A DNA stretch of 64,000 nucleotides, taken from the NCBI GenBank assembly GCA_030685065.1, contig JAUXQH010000001.1, forward strand, positions 124,001 through 188,000, written 5' to 3'. Positions 10,748-19,725 of the stretch are shown piece after piece. Every line of letters starts with the position of its first letter. Positions within the stretch are counted from its first letter, which is position 1. Source of the DNA: Pseudomonadota bacterium (lineage in GTDB: Bacteria > Myxococcota_A > UBA796 > SXON01). The position numbers were made by a program, and so were the translations under genes. The notes beneath the pieces are model-generated. The model searched no databases. It saw only the letters and a program-made list of their open reading frames with translations, and was not told where the DNA came from.

Positions 10748-12214
10748 ATGGCGTGGTCACAGGATGGATCGGGGGGTCCGCCGCTCGTTGCCCCGCGGCT
10801 GCCGGTCGGTTCGGCCGCGGCGCGGGCGACGGTGCTGGTGGTCGACGAAGACGAGGCGGACGCCAACGCGCTCGCCGCGGCCCTGCGTGCCGAGGGCTAC
10901 GACGTGGCCGTCGTCAAGAGCGGCGCGGAGGCCGCCTCGCTCGCGCGTAATCGCCGGTTCGATCTCGCCGTGACCGACCTCTGCCTCGACGGCGGCATGG
11001 GCGGCATCGACACGTTGTGCGCGCTCAAGGAGATCGACGACGCGATGGGGGTCATCGTCGCGACCGCCTTCTCGTCCATCGACTCGGCGATCAACTGCCT
11101 GAAGCGCGGCGCGTGGGACTACGTGCAGAAGCCCATCCGGCTGGACGAGCTCAAGCTACAGCTCGAGCGCGCGCTCGAGCATCGCAAGCTTCAGACGGCC
11201 GTGGAGCTCTACGAGGCCAGCCACTCCCTGCTCACGTCGCTCTCGTCCGAAGATCTCCGCGTGCACGTGCTCGAGATGGCTCGGCGCGTCCTTCGGAGCC
11301 CCACCGCCGTGCTGTTGCTCCATCCCCCACCCGGCGACCCGACGTGGGAGATCCAGGCGCAGGGAGACTACGCGAGCGAGGCGGTCACGGTCGCGCGCCG
11401 CGTCTTCCTCGGGGCGCCGGGGGGCGAGGACACCGCCCCTCCACACGTCCCGTGGTCCGGACGGATCATCGACCGCGCCGGCGCGTGCGTGGCGGATGGG
11501 CATTGCTTCGAGCGCGCCATCCTCTACCCGTTGGTGGTGCGGGATCGCTCGCTCGGCCTCCTCGTCGCCCTGCGGCAGGCCCACGCGCCCGCGTTCACCG
11601 TGATGGAGGAGCAACGCGGCGGCATCTTCGCGGTGCAGGCCGCGCTCGCGCTCGACAACGCGCGGATCTACGCGGCGCTCGAGCACATCGCCGTGGTGGA
11701 CGAGCTGACCGGCTTGCACTCGCGGCGCTACCTCTTCGACATCGTGCGTCGCACGCGACCCGACGAGACGGTGACGGGAACCAGCTTCCTGATGATCGAC
11801 GTGGACCACTTCAAGAACGTGAACGATCGGTTCGGCCACGCCGTCGGGGATCGGGTCCTCAGGCGCGTCGCCGAGCTGCTGGTGACCGCCACGCGCAACA
11901 ACGACGTGGTCGCGCGGGTGGGCGGGGAGGAGTTCGCGGTGCTGTTGCCGCACACCGACGAGGAGACCGCTACCGACGTGGCGGAGCGCGTGCGCGCGGC
12001 GATCGCGCTCCACACCCATGACCCGCAGGTGACCGTCAGCGTGGGCGTCGCGAGCGTGCAGGGCGCGCTCTTCAAGCACGGCGAGGACCCGATCGAGCGC
12101 GCCGCCACGCTGATGGAGCACGCCGACGCGGCGCTCTACCGGGCCAAGCGGGCGGGGCGAAACCGCGTGTGCGTGTGGCGGGAGCGGAAGCGGGAGGCGC
12201 TGGAGGTGGGGTAG
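10748..12214 (+). CDS. Response regulator with GAF-like and GGDEF domains (diguanylate cyclase)
   Basis: 488 aa. An N-terminal receiver domain (about 27-140) shows the acidic pair near D33, phospho-acceptor D77 in AVTDLCLDGG, T106 and K128 in YVQKP. A GAF-like middle region (about 150-305) follows. The C-terminal GGDEF domain has an active-site GGEEF at 392-396 and an intact product-inhibition I-site RNND at 383-386, exactly five residues upstream. It should make cyclic-di-GMP under phosphorelay control. No histidine kinase is adjacent. ATG 10748 is chosen because upstream frame would overrun feoAB. Divergent from feoA, sharing the Fur-like region. Confidence 0.92.
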   Translation: MAWSQDGSGGPPLVAPRLPVGSAAARATVLVVDEDEADANALAAALRAEGYDVAVVKSGAEAASLARNRRFDLAVTDLCLDGGMGGIDTLCALKEIDDAMGVIVATAFSSIDSAINCLKRGAWDYVQKPIRLDELKLQLERALEHRKLQTAVELYEASHSLLTSLSSEDLRVHVLEMARRVLRSPTAVLLLHPPPGDPTWEIQAQGDYASEAVTVARRVFLGAPGGEDTAPPHVPWSGRIIDRAGACVADGHCFERAILYPLVVRDRSLGLLVALRQAHAPAFTVMEEQRGGIFAVQAALALDNARIYAALEHIAVVDELTGLHSRRYLFDIVRRTRPDETVTGTSFLMIDVDHFKNVNDRFGHAVGDRVLRRVAELLVTATRNNDVVARVGGEEFAVLLPHTDEETATDVAERVRAAIALHTHDPQVTVSVGVASVQGALFKHGEDPIERAATLMEHADAALYRAKRAGRNRVCVWRERKREALEVG

Positions 12215-12259
12215 CGGCGCTCGGGTAGCGGGCGGCGAGCGGGCGGCGGGTGGGGGCCG

Positions 12260-12283
12260 CGGGCTTCGCGAGATAGAAGCCCG
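12260..12283 (+). promoter_or_regulatory. Perfect 8-bp hairpin abutting the rRNA methyltransferase start
   Basis: CGGGCTTC, an 8-base loop and GAAGCCCG form a perfect stem ending two bases before the GTG start. It covers the place where a ribosome-binding site would lie; the loop holds the only purine-rich stretch. It could restrict translation or terminate transcription from the diguanylate cyclase gene; no T-run follows. Confidence 0.4.
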
Positions 12284-12284
12284 G

Positions 12285-13634
12285 GTGCGAAACCCGGCCA
12301 CCGTCTCGATCGACTCTTTCGGCCCCGAGGGCAGCGGCTCCGGCCTCGACACCGCGGGCAAGCGCTGGAGCGTGCGCGCCGCCGCGCCGGGCAGCGTCGT
12401 GGCCGTGGGCGGGAAGCCGAAGGCCGGCATCCTGCTCGAGGTCCTCACCCCCGCGGAGGGCGCCGTGGCGCCGCGATGCGCCCAATTCGGCGTGTGCGGC
12501 GGGTGCCAGTGGCAACACATGTCGCTCGAGCAGCAGCACGCCGAGAAGCACGCCGCGCTCACCCGGCTGTTCGAGCCCCTGGGCGGCGTCGATCACGGCC
12601 TGGTCGGGGCCGACCCGTACGGCTACCGCAACAAGGTCGAGCTCTCGTTCGGCCGCCTCCGGTACATGTCGAAGGCCGAGCTCGACACCGGGATCAGCCG
12701 CGAGGGCCGGTTCCTCGGGATGCATGCCCCCGGCCGCTTCGACAAGGTGGTCGATGCCCCGCGCTGCGAGATCATCTCCGAGGACATGAACGCGGTGCTC
12801 GCGCGGGTCCGCGCCGACACGCTCGCCTCGCCCTGGGCGCTGCGGGATCCGGTCGCGCACGTCGGCTTCTGGCGGCACGTCGGGCTGCGGGAGGGCCGCA
12901 ACGGGGTCCTCGTCCTGCTGTTCACCGCCTCGGGGGACGACGAGCAGGCCGCCTGGCTCGCCGCCCACGCGCCCGCCTGGGGTGCGGCTGGCGTGCTCTG
13001 GTACGAGAACGACCTCCCGGCGGACGCCGCGGTCGGCACGCTGCGCGCCGTCCTGTGCGGCCAGGATCACGTCGTGGAGCGGCTCGGCGGGCTGACCTAC
13101 CGCTTGTCGCCCACCGCGTTCTTCCAGGTCAACCCCGCGGGGGCCGAGCTGCTGTGCGCCACCGTGGCGCTCGCGGCGGGCTCGGGCACCACCCTGGTCG
13201 ACCTGTACTGTGGCACCGGGGCGCTCGGCCTCGCCTGCGCGAAGAGCTTCGATCGCGTCGTCGGGATCGATGTCAACGCGACCTCCATCGCGGACGCGCA
13301 GGCAAACGCCCTCGCCAACGGCGTCGACGCCACGTTCCTCGCCGGCGAGGTGGAGAAGCGGGTGGCCGAGCTCCAGGTACACTGTGCGGCCATGGGCACG
13401 CACCCCGTCGTCATCATCGATCCCCCTCGGGTCGGCTTGCACCCGGCCGCCCTCGCTTTTGTGGCGGGGCTCGACGCGAAGGCCCTGGTCTACGTCGCGT
13501 GCAAGCCCTCGTCCCTGCTGCGGGACGGCCTCGCCCTGATGGCGGCGGGCTGGACGTGCACGGATCGCTGGGTGGTCGACCTGTTCCCCCAGACCGGCCA
13601 CGTCGAGGTCGTGTCCCGATGGGAGCGCGCGTGA
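12285..13634 (+). CDS. RlmD-like 23S rRNA (uracil-C5)-methyltransferase
   Basis: 449-aa SAM-dependent RNA m5U methyltransferase. TRAM-like N terminus (TVSIDSFGPEGSG), then a [4Fe-4S] cluster set C65-x5-C71-x2-C74 and C161, as in RumA/RlmD. SAM-binding DLYCGTGALGLACA, VVGIDVN, IIDPPRVGLHP and the catalytic-Cys region VYVACKPSSLLRD follow. The usual Asn after that catalytic Cys is Lys here, a modest deviation from the common SCNP. GTG at 12285 is the only start upstream of the TRAM part, and it sits directly after a hairpin with no clear Shine-Dalgarno. The target base (U1939 or U747 type) cannot be decided from sequence alone. It overlaps the next gene by 16 bases. Confidence 0.88.
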   Translation: MRNPATVSIDSFGPEGSGSGLDTAGKRWSVRAAAPGSVVAVGGKPKAGILLEVLTPAEGAVAPRCAQFGVCGGCQWQHMSLEQQHAEKHAALTRLFEPLGGVDHGLVGADPYGYRNKVELSFGRLRYMSKAELDTGISREGRFLGMHAPGRFDKVVDAPRCEIISEDMNAVLARVRADTLASPWALRDPVAHVGFWRHVGLREGRNGVLVLLFTASGDDEQAAWLAAHAPAWGAAGVLWYENDLPADAAVGTLRAVLCGQDHVVERLGGLTYRLSPTAFFQVNPAGAELLCATVALAAGSGTTLVDLYCGTGALGLACAKSFDRVVGIDVNATSIADAQANALANGVDATFLAGEVEKRVAELQVHCAAMGTHPVVIIDPPRVGLHPAALAFVAGLDAKALVYVACKPSSLLRDGLALMAAGWTCTDRWVVDLFPQTGHVEVVSRWERA

Positions 13635-14557
13635 TCCTCGGCCTGCTCGCGTGTGCCACGCCCCCCGCGCAGTCGGCTCCGGCAGCTGAAGGCCCGAAGG
13701 CCTCGTCCGCGTTCTGGGCCCACTGGGGGGACGGCAAGGCCGAGCTCTCCAGCTACGACCTGGTGCAGCCGCGGTACGGCGAGCTCCACCCCGGCCAGGC
13801 CGTGCTCATCTTCGTCACGGAAGACTTTTCGTGGTCGGAGCGGGTCAAAGCCGACCCGGGCGCCCACCCCGAGGCCGACATCCGCAAGGTGCTGAAGCTC
13901 AACGAGAACCGGGACTTCCAGACGGGGATCTACCCGTACCACACCATGACGTCGTCGTTCCTCCGGCTCGACGCCGGCGATCGGATGGACGCGTTCGACC
14001 CCCTCAAGATCACCTTCTCCGCGCAGGAGTGGTGCGGGATGGTCTATGACGAGCTGGTGATGGCCCCGACCGAGGTCCACGTCACCGCGCACACCTACTT
14101 CGACAGCGACACCACCGCGCCGGCCAGCCACGCGATGCCGAAGGACGTGGTCTACGAGGACACCGTGCCCGTGCTGGTGCGCGGGCTCGACGGCGCGTGG
14201 CTGGCGCCCGGGGCCACCCTGACGGTGCCCTGGTGGCCCGCGCAGATGGCCCAGCGCTTCGCCCACCAGCCCGCCGCGCTCGGGACCGCCGCGCTCGGAA
14301 CCGCGACCGTGTCCCGGGCCGCCGCCTCCGCGGAGGTGACCGTGCCGTTCGGCACGTTCCCGGTCGACGTGTACACCGTCGCGGTCGCGGGCGGCCCCAC
14401 CACCGCCTGGAGCGTCGAGTCCGCGGCGCCCCACCGGATCGTCGCCTGGTCCTCCTCCACCGGCGAGCAGGGCGCCCTCCGCGGCTCCGACCGCCTCCCC
14501 TACTGGCAACTCAACAAGCCGGGTGACGTGACCGAACGCGCCCGCCTGGGGCTCTGA
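13619..14557 (+). CDS. Conserved-looking lipoprotein of unknown function
   Basis: 312 aa. MGARVILGLLAC gives a lipobox with Cys12, followed by an Ala/Pro spacer. ATG 13619 lies inside the end of the methyltransferase gene, in another frame, so coupling is likely. The mature part has dense, well-folded-looking sequence (FWAHWGDGKAELSSY, FSAQEWCGMVYDE, YWQLNKPGD) suggesting a real domain with a lipocalin- or DUF3108-like flavour. I do not recognise it confidently. The TGATG stop/start overlap with the next lipoprotein places both in one operon. Confidence 0.75.
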   Translation: MGARVILGLLACATPPAQSAPAAEGPKASSAFWAHWGDGKAELSSYDLVQPRYGELHPGQAVLIFVTEDFSWSERVKADPGAHPEADIRKVLKLNENRDFQTGIYPYHTMTSSFLRLDAGDRMDAFDPLKITFSAQEWCGMVYDELVMAPTEVHVTAHTYFDSDTTAPASHAMPKDVVYEDTVPVLVRGLDGAWLAPGATLTVPWWPAQMAQRFAHQPAALGTAALGTATVSRAAASAEVTVPFGTFPVDVYTVAVAGGPTTAWSVESAAPHRIVAWSSSTGEQGALRGSDRLPYWQLNKPGDVTERARLGL

Positions 14558-15612
14558 TGCACCGTCTCGTCCTCCTCGCGCCCCTCCTCGTCGCCTGCTC
14601 CGACAAGACCTACTCCATCGACACGGGCGAGCCCCTCGACACGGGCGTGATGCAGTGTGGCCGCGTCCGCGAGACCGAGGGCATCCTCCTGTACCAGGAG
14701 GATGGAAACGTCGTGCGCTCCCCGCTCGAGTCGCCGAACGCCACGAAGATCACGACGGGCGTCGCGGGCCCGCTGGGGGATGACCGCACCTACGTGGCCG
14801 TCACCGACGGGCGCGCGATCCAGACGGTGGACGGCGGCTGCAACTGGGAGGACGTCGGGAACCTCCCGTCGGGCGATTGGAGGCTCCTGGGCGCGGGCGC
14901 CCGCGTGTACGCGTTCGACACCCTCACGTCGTCCGGCGCCCGGAGCGACGACTTCGGCGGGTCCTGGTCGGCGTTCGACGCGGGCGAGCCCTTCCTGGGC
15001 GGCACCCCCGTGGTCGACCCCGCCGATCCCGCGCGGCTCCGCGGACTCCAGTCGCGCGGCGTGGTCACCTCGACCGACGCCGGCGAGACCTGGACGGCCG
15101 GCGCCGCCCTCCCGCCCGGCGCGACCAACCCGGCGGACGCCGACGTGTTCTCGACCAACCTCGATGTCGCGGTGCTCGGGGCGGCCTCGGGTGCCTGGCA
15201 CACCGCCGACGCGGGCGCGAGCTGGACCCCCATCGGGACCGACGCCGTCTCGGCGATCGCCCTCCACCCCGACGATCCCGCCGTGCTCTTCGCCACCACC
15301 ACCAACACCGAAGCGGTCACGACAGTGTCCCGCAGCGCGGACAGCGGCCTCACCTGGTCCCGGCTGGTCGACTCGAGCCAGGTGACCCTCCCCACCGGCC
15401 CGGTGCTCTGGCCCGTGCCCGGCGATTCGCTCCAAGTGCTCTCGGCGTTCGGCTCCATCTACAACGAGAACACCGAGGTCGACGGGCTGAACCTGTACGT
15501 GATCACCGGCGGCGCGGGCACGCGCACGGTGTTCGTCGGCACGTTCTTCCACCTGAACCAGCTCGCCTTCGGCGCCGATCGTTGGGTGGCCGCGGTGGAC
15601 TCGGTTCCCTGA
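14557..15612 (+). CDS. Lipoprotein with BNR/Asp-box-like beta-propeller repeats
   Basis: 351 aa. MHRLVLLAPLLVAC places the lipid-modified Cys at 14, followed by a DTGEPLDTG linker. The rest shows repeated Asp-box-like motifs (SDDFGGSWSAFD, STDAGETWTAG, TADAGASWTPIG, SADSGLTWSRL), about four rungs, as in BNR / sialidase-like beta-propellers. That indicates a surface propeller; no catalytic set can be seen. ATG shares a base with the upstream stop (TGATG). Confidence 0.8.
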   Translation: MHRLVLLAPLLVACSDKTYSIDTGEPLDTGVMQCGRVRETEGILLYQEDGNVVRSPLESPNATKITTGVAGPLGDDRTYVAVTDGRAIQTVDGGCNWEDVGNLPSGDWRLLGAGARVYAFDTLTSSGARSDDFGGSWSAFDAGEPFLGGTPVVDPADPARLRGLQSRGVVTSTDAGETWTAGAALPPGATNPADADVFSTNLDVAVLGAASGAWHTADAGASWTPIGTDAVSAIALHPDDPAVLFATTTNTEAVTTVSRSADSGLTWSRLVDSSQVTLPTGPVLWPVPGDSLQVLSAFGSIYNENTEVDGLNLYVITGGAGTRTVFVGTFFHLNQLAFGADRWVAAVDSVP

Positions 15613-15629
15613 CCGTCCTGGATCGAGCG

Positions 15630-16763
15630 TCAGGGCGCGGGTGACTCCGCGCTGAGGGTGCGAAGAAACGCCTCCAGCGCGGCGAGGTCGGCTCCGGAGA
15701 GCGCGAGCGGCTCCAGCGTGAGCTCGCGGTGGCCGACGAGCGGCTTGCCGGGGAGCGTGTCGTAGAAGTGCAGCACCGCTCCGAGGGAGTCGAACTGCCC
15801 GTCGTGCATGTACGGGCCCGTCGCGGCGACGTTGCGGAGCGAGGGGGTCTTGAACGCGGCGGCCCAGTCGGGGAACGACGGGTCGAGGTAGCGGAGCTCG
15901 GGGCACGGCTCGGAGAAGGGGTCCGGTCCGTCCGTCCGCTCCGAGGTGGATGGAGCTGGGCGATCGGCGTGGCGGGATCGGCAGTTGAGCGCGTCGACGC
16001 CGACGTCTCCGGCGCCGCGCGCCCGGCCCGGATCGATGCCACCGGCCGGGATGTTCGGCAGCCCGAGGTTGTGGAAGGAGTGGTCGGTGAACAGCGGCCC
16101 ATGGTGGCAGCTCACGCACGCGGCCTCGCCGACGAAGAGGCGGAGGCCACGCTTTTCTTCGGCGGAGAGCGCGTCTCCGTCGTTGCCGGCGCCGAGCTGG
16201 GCCACGTAGCGGTCGAACCGGCCGGCCTTTGGTCCCAACGTGCGTTCGAAGGCCTCGAGGGCCTTGCCGGCCTGCACGAGCGCCCCCGTCGGATCCTCCG
16301 CGACCCCTCCGAACACCTCCGTGAAGCCGACGGAGTGCGCCGCGAGGAGCCGCGCCCGCACATGCTCGGGGGTGGCGCCCATCTCGATCGGGTTGAGCAG
16401 CGGCCCGGTCGCCTGGGCCCAGGCCGAGTCCGCCCGCCCGTCCCAGAAAAACCACGTCCCCCACGCCACGGACTCGACCGACGGCGTGTTTCTCGGCCCG
16501 ACGCCGATCGCGGTGGCCACGCGCTCCCCGTCGGTGAAGTGCAGCTCGGGCACGTGGCACGACGCGCAGGAGGATTGCCCGTCGATCGAGAGCCCCTCGT
16601 CGAAGAACAAGGACTCCCCCAGGCGAACGGCTGCCGGGTCGTCGGCCACGCGGTTGGTCGGCGAGGGGGCGCGCGCGGGGAGCGGCGAGAGCGAGAGGAT
16701 CGTGGTGCGCTCGGCTTCTGTCCACCCGACGGGACCGGCGCAGGCGAGGAGGAGGACGAGCAT
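15630..16763 (-). CDS. Di-heme cytochrome c peroxidase / MauG-like lipoprotein
   Basis: 377 aa with two c-type heme motifs, CASCH (66-70) and CVSCH (216-220), spaced as in the bacterial CcpA/MauG family, plus FFDEGLS, WFFWDGR and the C-terminal FKTPSLRNVAATGPYMHDGQ segment. MLVLLLAC gives Cys8 as the lipidation site, so it is predicted to be periplasm-facing and membrane-anchored. It would reduce H2O2 using cytochrome c, or carry out a MauG-like oxidation; sequence alone does not separate these. ATG at 16761-16763 overlaps the stop of the upstream YtkA-like gene (TGATG), placing it last in the cytochrome oxidase operon. A stretch around residues 255-290 (Cys, Arg and Ser-rich) looks like an insertion. 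Confidence 0.88.
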   Translation of the reverse strand: MLVLLLACAGPVGWTEAERTTILSLSPLPARAPSPTNRVADDPAAVRLGESLFFDEGLSIDGQSSCASCHVPELHFTDGERVATAIGVGPRNTPSVESVAWGTWFFWDGRADSAWAQATGPLLNPIEMGATPEHVRARLLAAHSVGFTEVFGGVAEDPTGALVQAGKALEAFERTLGPKAGRFDRYVAQLGAGNDGDALSAEEKRGLRLFVGEAACVSCHHGPLFTDHSFHNLGLPNIPAGGIDPGRARGAGDVGVDALNCRSRHADRPAPSTSERTDGPDPFSEPCPELRYLDPSFPDWAAAFKTPSLRNVAATGPYMHDGQFDSLGAVLHFYDTLPGKPLVGHRELTLEPLALSGADLAALEAFLRTLSAESPAP

Positions 16764-17221
16764 CAGAGTCGGAGCGGCACTTCGAGGTGGTCCGTCCCTC
16801 CGGGGCCCTCGACGTCGAACCGCAGCGTCCACTCGCCGGGCATGTGGAACTTCATCCCGCGGGTGCGGTAGCGGCCGTCCGGGTGGGAGCAGGCGCCGCT
16901 CGCGTCGCACACGCCGGGATCATCCTCGGGTTTCGTGGCCATGCCGTGCCCGTGCTGAGGCATCCGCGCGTCGATGCGCACCTTCGCGTCCGTGACGGGC
17001 GCGCCCGCCGCGTCCGTGAGGGTGGCCTCGATCTCGAACAGGGCCGAGAGGGGCGGCGGAGCCGGCTCGGTGAGCCAGCTGATCCGGTACAGCCCCTTGG
17101 AGGTGGGGAGCGGCGCGGTGGCGAGCGGCGCGACCTCCGCGTGGGTGGACGCCGAGGGAGCCGGGGGCGTCGCGGGGGCTTCCGGCCCGGCGCACGCCAG
17201 CAGGGCGAGCAGGACGCTCAC
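16763..17221 (-). CDS. YtkA/FixH-like lipoprotein
   Basis: 152 aa. MSVLLALLAC puts the lipid-modified Cys at 10, followed by an Ala/Pro spacer. The mature domain has the YtkA/FixH-type pattern of a beta-sandwich: IEATLTDAAGAPVTDAKVRIDARMPQHGHGM, then GRYRTRGMKFHMPGEWTLRFDVEG. His and Met residues (MPQHGHGM, MKFHM) could bind copper. GTG at 17219-17221 overlaps the ctaG stop by four bases. Position between ctaG and the di-heme peroxidase suggests a part in oxidase copper or heme handling, perhaps replacing the absent Sco protein. That role is inference. Confidence 0.75.
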   Translation of the reverse strand: MSVLLALLACAGPEAPATPPAPSASTHAEVAPLATAPLPTSKGLYRISWLTEPAPPPLSALFEIEATLTDAAGAPVTDAKVRIDARMPQHGHGMATKPEDDPGVCDASGACSHPDGRYRTRGMKFHMPGEWTLRFDVEGPGGTDHLEVPLRL

Positions 17222-18153
17222 GGCTCGACCGTGCGGAGGGGCTCGACCGGCCGCAGCGCCGCTACCTCGAGCGCCTGAGCGGCCCGCTCGCTCTCCACCC
17301 ACCGCGCGAACACGTACATCATGCTGCCCCAGAGGACGAGGCCGCCGGGCAGCCACATCAGCAGGCCGCCGTAGCCCTGGTCCACCAGCGGGGTGATGCC
17401 CCACATCCGCGGCGCGGCGTCGTACCCCCGGTAGATCACGTCATCCGCGAGCGTGATGATCGCGCCCAGGAGCTTCATCGGGATGGTCATCACGAACAGG
17501 TAGAGCATCTGGTAGATGGGCGACGGGCGCGGAAGGGAGGGCGACGTGCAGAGCAGCCCGAACCAGGCGATCACGGCGGTGATCATGAACGAGAGGTGCT
17601 CGACGATGTGTACCGGGTGGATCGCCAGGGCGCCGTCGTACATCATCGGGATGTGCCAGAAGTAGAGGACCCCGTTGTAGAGGAGGAACTTCACCCTCAG
17701 GCTCGAGAGCGTGTTCGCGATCGGACGGACCCAGGTGACTCGCAGCGCGGCTTCGATGAGCCACGGCGGGATGGCCACGACCGTGAGCGGCGCCCACACG
17801 AGGTTCAGCAGGAGGTGCTGCACCATGTGGGCGGAGAACAGGAAATAGTCGGACAGGTGGTGGATCGGCCCGTTCAACGAGGCGAACAGCACGAGCTGCC
17901 CCAGCACAAACGACGCGACGCGCCACCGTTCGACGGGCGCCTCCGACCAGCCGTACCTCTTGCGCCAGGCGCCGACCGCCTGGAAGTAGAGCCAGCAGAA
18001 GGTGAGGATCCCGAGGACGACGGAGACATGCAGGTCGAGCGCCAACCACGCATCGGCCGGCGCCGACTCGTAGTCAATCTCGTCCGGGTCCCACGGCATC
18101 ACGATGCCCTGGTGCGCCCTCGCGGGCAGGATCCACCACAGCATCGTGAGCAC
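17218..18153 (-). CDS. ctaG: Cytochrome c oxidase assembly factor CtaG (Caa3_CtaG family)
   Basis: 311-aa polytopic membrane protein with about seven hydrophobic segments. The family pattern is visible: SLNGPIHHLSDYFLFSAHMVQHLLLNLVWAPL, then YFWHIPMMYDGAL and HIVEHLSFM. These are the conserved His residues of the Caa3_CtaG family implicated in CuB-site assembly of caa3 oxidases. GTG at 18151-18153 (GGAGG four bases upstream) or ATG at 18144 could initiate. It lies in the oxidase operon, about 55 bases after ctaF and overlapping the YtkA-like gene. Confidence 0.88.
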   Translation of the reverse strand: MLTMLWWILPARAHQGIVMPWDPDEIDYESAPADAWLALDLHVSVVLGILTFCWLYFQAVGAWRKRYGWSEAPVERWRVASFVLGQLVLFASLNGPIHHLSDYFLFSAHMVQHLLLNLVWAPLTVVAIPPWLIEAALRVTWVRPIANTLSSLRVKFLLYNGVLYFWHIPMMYDGALAIHPVHIVEHLSFMITAVIAWFGLLCTSPSLPRPSPIYQMLYLFVMTIPMKLLGAIITLADDVIYRGYDAAPRMWGITPLVDQGYGGLLMWLPGGLVLWGSMMYVFARWVESERAAQALEVAALRPVEPLRTVEP

Positions 18154-18208
18154 TAAACCTCCACTACCGCCCCGGGATCAGCCGCCCCGGGGATTAGCCG
18201 CTCCGGGT

Positions 18209-19090
18209 TCACCGCAGCGCCGCAACCTGCGCGGGCTCGACGATCCCGGACTTGTTCCCCCAGCTGTTGCGCTCGAAGGTGATCACCGCAGCGAGCTGCT
18301 GATCGGAGAGCTGGGGCCAGGCGGGCATCGCCGACGCGTAGGTCACGCCGCCGATGGCAACCCCCGTCATGCCCTTGAGCACCACGCTGATGTGCGCTTC
18401 TGCGGGGCCGGCTACCATCGGGTCATTGGCGAGCGGCGGGAACACGCCCGCCAGGCCGAGGCCCGTGGCCTGATGGCATGCGCCACAGTTGGTCGTGTAG
18501 ACGGTCTCGCCGACGGCCATGAGGACCGCCTGCTTCTCTTCGGGGGTCTTCGTGTCCCAACCCGCGAACTCGGGGATGTCGGCCACGGGCGCGAGGCCCG
18601 CCTCGTACACCGCGGCGCTCGTGAAGCCGATCCACGGCGACGAGCAGTACTCGTTGCCGGTGAAGGCGCTCTTGACCCAGGAATTGCAGGGGCCCTCGTA
18701 CACACCGCGGTAGCGGGCGAAGACCTCTTCCGTGTCCGTGCCGCGCTCGTTGGTGCGGTAGGACAGGGTCCACGACCCGAACAGCGCCATCAGGACCATG
18801 ACGGTGCCGATGACCATGACGAGCGGGATGTAGAACAACCGGGAGAAGATCGGGTGATCGCCCCAGAGGTGCATGAAGAAGCTGCACACCGCCAGGAACT
18901 TCAGCGCGGAGAGCGCCAGGAGCAGCGGGCCCGGCAGATCGAGGATGCCGAACAACGGCAGCATCTCGAAGGCCGTCACCGCGGTCAACGCGGCGAAGAC
19001 ACCGATGTACATCCGGAGCGGGTTCGCGTGCGGCTGGTGCTCGGCAGAGGCATGACCCCCACCCTCCGAAGCATCGTGGGGGGTGCTCAC
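18209..19090 (-). CDS. Oxidase subunit IV (CtaF-like) fused to a cytochrome c domain
   Basis: 293 aa in two parts. Residues about 25-110 contain three membrane segments with the prokaryotic COX-IV pattern (ALTAVTAFEMLPLF, LKFLAVCSFFMHLWGDHPIF). Residues about 185-290 form a mono-heme class I cytochrome c: CGACH at 202-206, FPPLANDP, and a likely axial Met255 in ASAMPAW. Between them, about 110-185 carries two further Cys (135 and 149). GTG 19088-19090 overlaps the coxC stop by four bases. A second heme c beyond that of CoxB makes this oxidase unusual: it could bring electrons to CuA or replace a soluble cytochrome c. Confidence 0.88.
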   Translation of the reverse strand: MSTPHDASEGGGHASAEHQPHANPLRMYIGVFAALTAVTAFEMLPLFGILDLPGPLLLALSALKFLAVCSFFMHLWGDHPIFSRLFYIPLVMVIGTVMVLMALFGSWTLSYRTNERGTDTEEVFARYRGVYEGPCNSWVKSAFTGNEYCSSPWIGFTSAAVYEAGLAPVADIPEFAGWDTKTPEEKQAVLMAVGETVYTTNCGACHQATGLGLAGVFPPLANDPMVAGPAEAHISVVLKGMTGVAIGGVTYASAMPAWPQLSDQQLAAVITFERNSWGNKSGIVEPAQVAALR

Positions 19091-19701
19091 GTGTACTCCA
19101 ACAGGTAGACGAGGGTGAAGATGACGATCCAGACCACGTCGACGAAGTGCCAGTACAGCCCGATGACCTCGGTGGTCTCGCCGACGTTGGCGAGGTGCCC
19201 GCGGGCGGCGGCCCAGCCGACGGACCCGAGGAGCAGCACGCCCACGGCCACGTGCGTGCCGTGGAAGCCGGTCAGCACGTAGAAGGTGGCGCCGAACAGG
19301 TTGGACTTGAGGGTCAGCCCTTCGTGCACGAAGTGCGAGAACTCGTAGTACTGGAAGCCCAGGAAGATGAGCCCGCCGAGCATCGTGGCCCCCAACCACC
19401 CCAGCGTCCTCTTGATGTCCCCGGCCTTCGCGTAGTGCACGGCGAACACCATGAACAGCGAGGAGGCGAGCAGATCGAAGGTCGACAGGGAGGTCACGGA
19501 GGGATCGAACACGTCGAGTGGGTAGGGCCCGGTGAGGCTCTTCCCGCGGTAGGACATGTAGGTTCCGATGAGCGAACCGAAGAAGAAGCACTCGGACCCG
19601 AGGAAGGTCCACATCGCCAACTTGTAGTTGTCGACGCCCAGGGTCGTGGAATGACTGGTCGCGGGGTGAGGCGTGGCATGAGGCGCGGCGGCAGAGGACA
19701 C
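19087..19701 (-). CDS. coxC: Cytochrome c oxidase subunit III
   Basis: 204 aa with five predicted membrane helices, the short form typical of bacterial caa3 oxidases. Family signatures: MWTFLGSECFFFGSLI, GFQYYEFSHFVHEG, LTGFHGTHVAVG and YWHFVDVVWIVIF. GTG at 19699-19701 begins a His/Pro/Thr-rich N terminus. It follows coxA by 24 bases and overlaps ctaF by four. Confidence 0.95.
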   Translation of the reverse strand: MSSAAAPHATPHPATSHSTTLGVDNYKLAMWTFLGSECFFFGSLIGTYMSYRGKSLTGPYPLDVFDPSVTSLSTFDLLASSLFMVFAVHYAKAGDIKRTLGWLGATMLGGLIFLGFQYYEFSHFVHEGLTLKSNLFGATFYVLTGFHGTHVAVGVLLLGSVGWAAARGHLANVGETTEVIGLYWHFVDVVWIVIFTLVYLLEYT

Positions 19702-19725
19702 GTGCGCTCCGATACGGGAGGTGGT

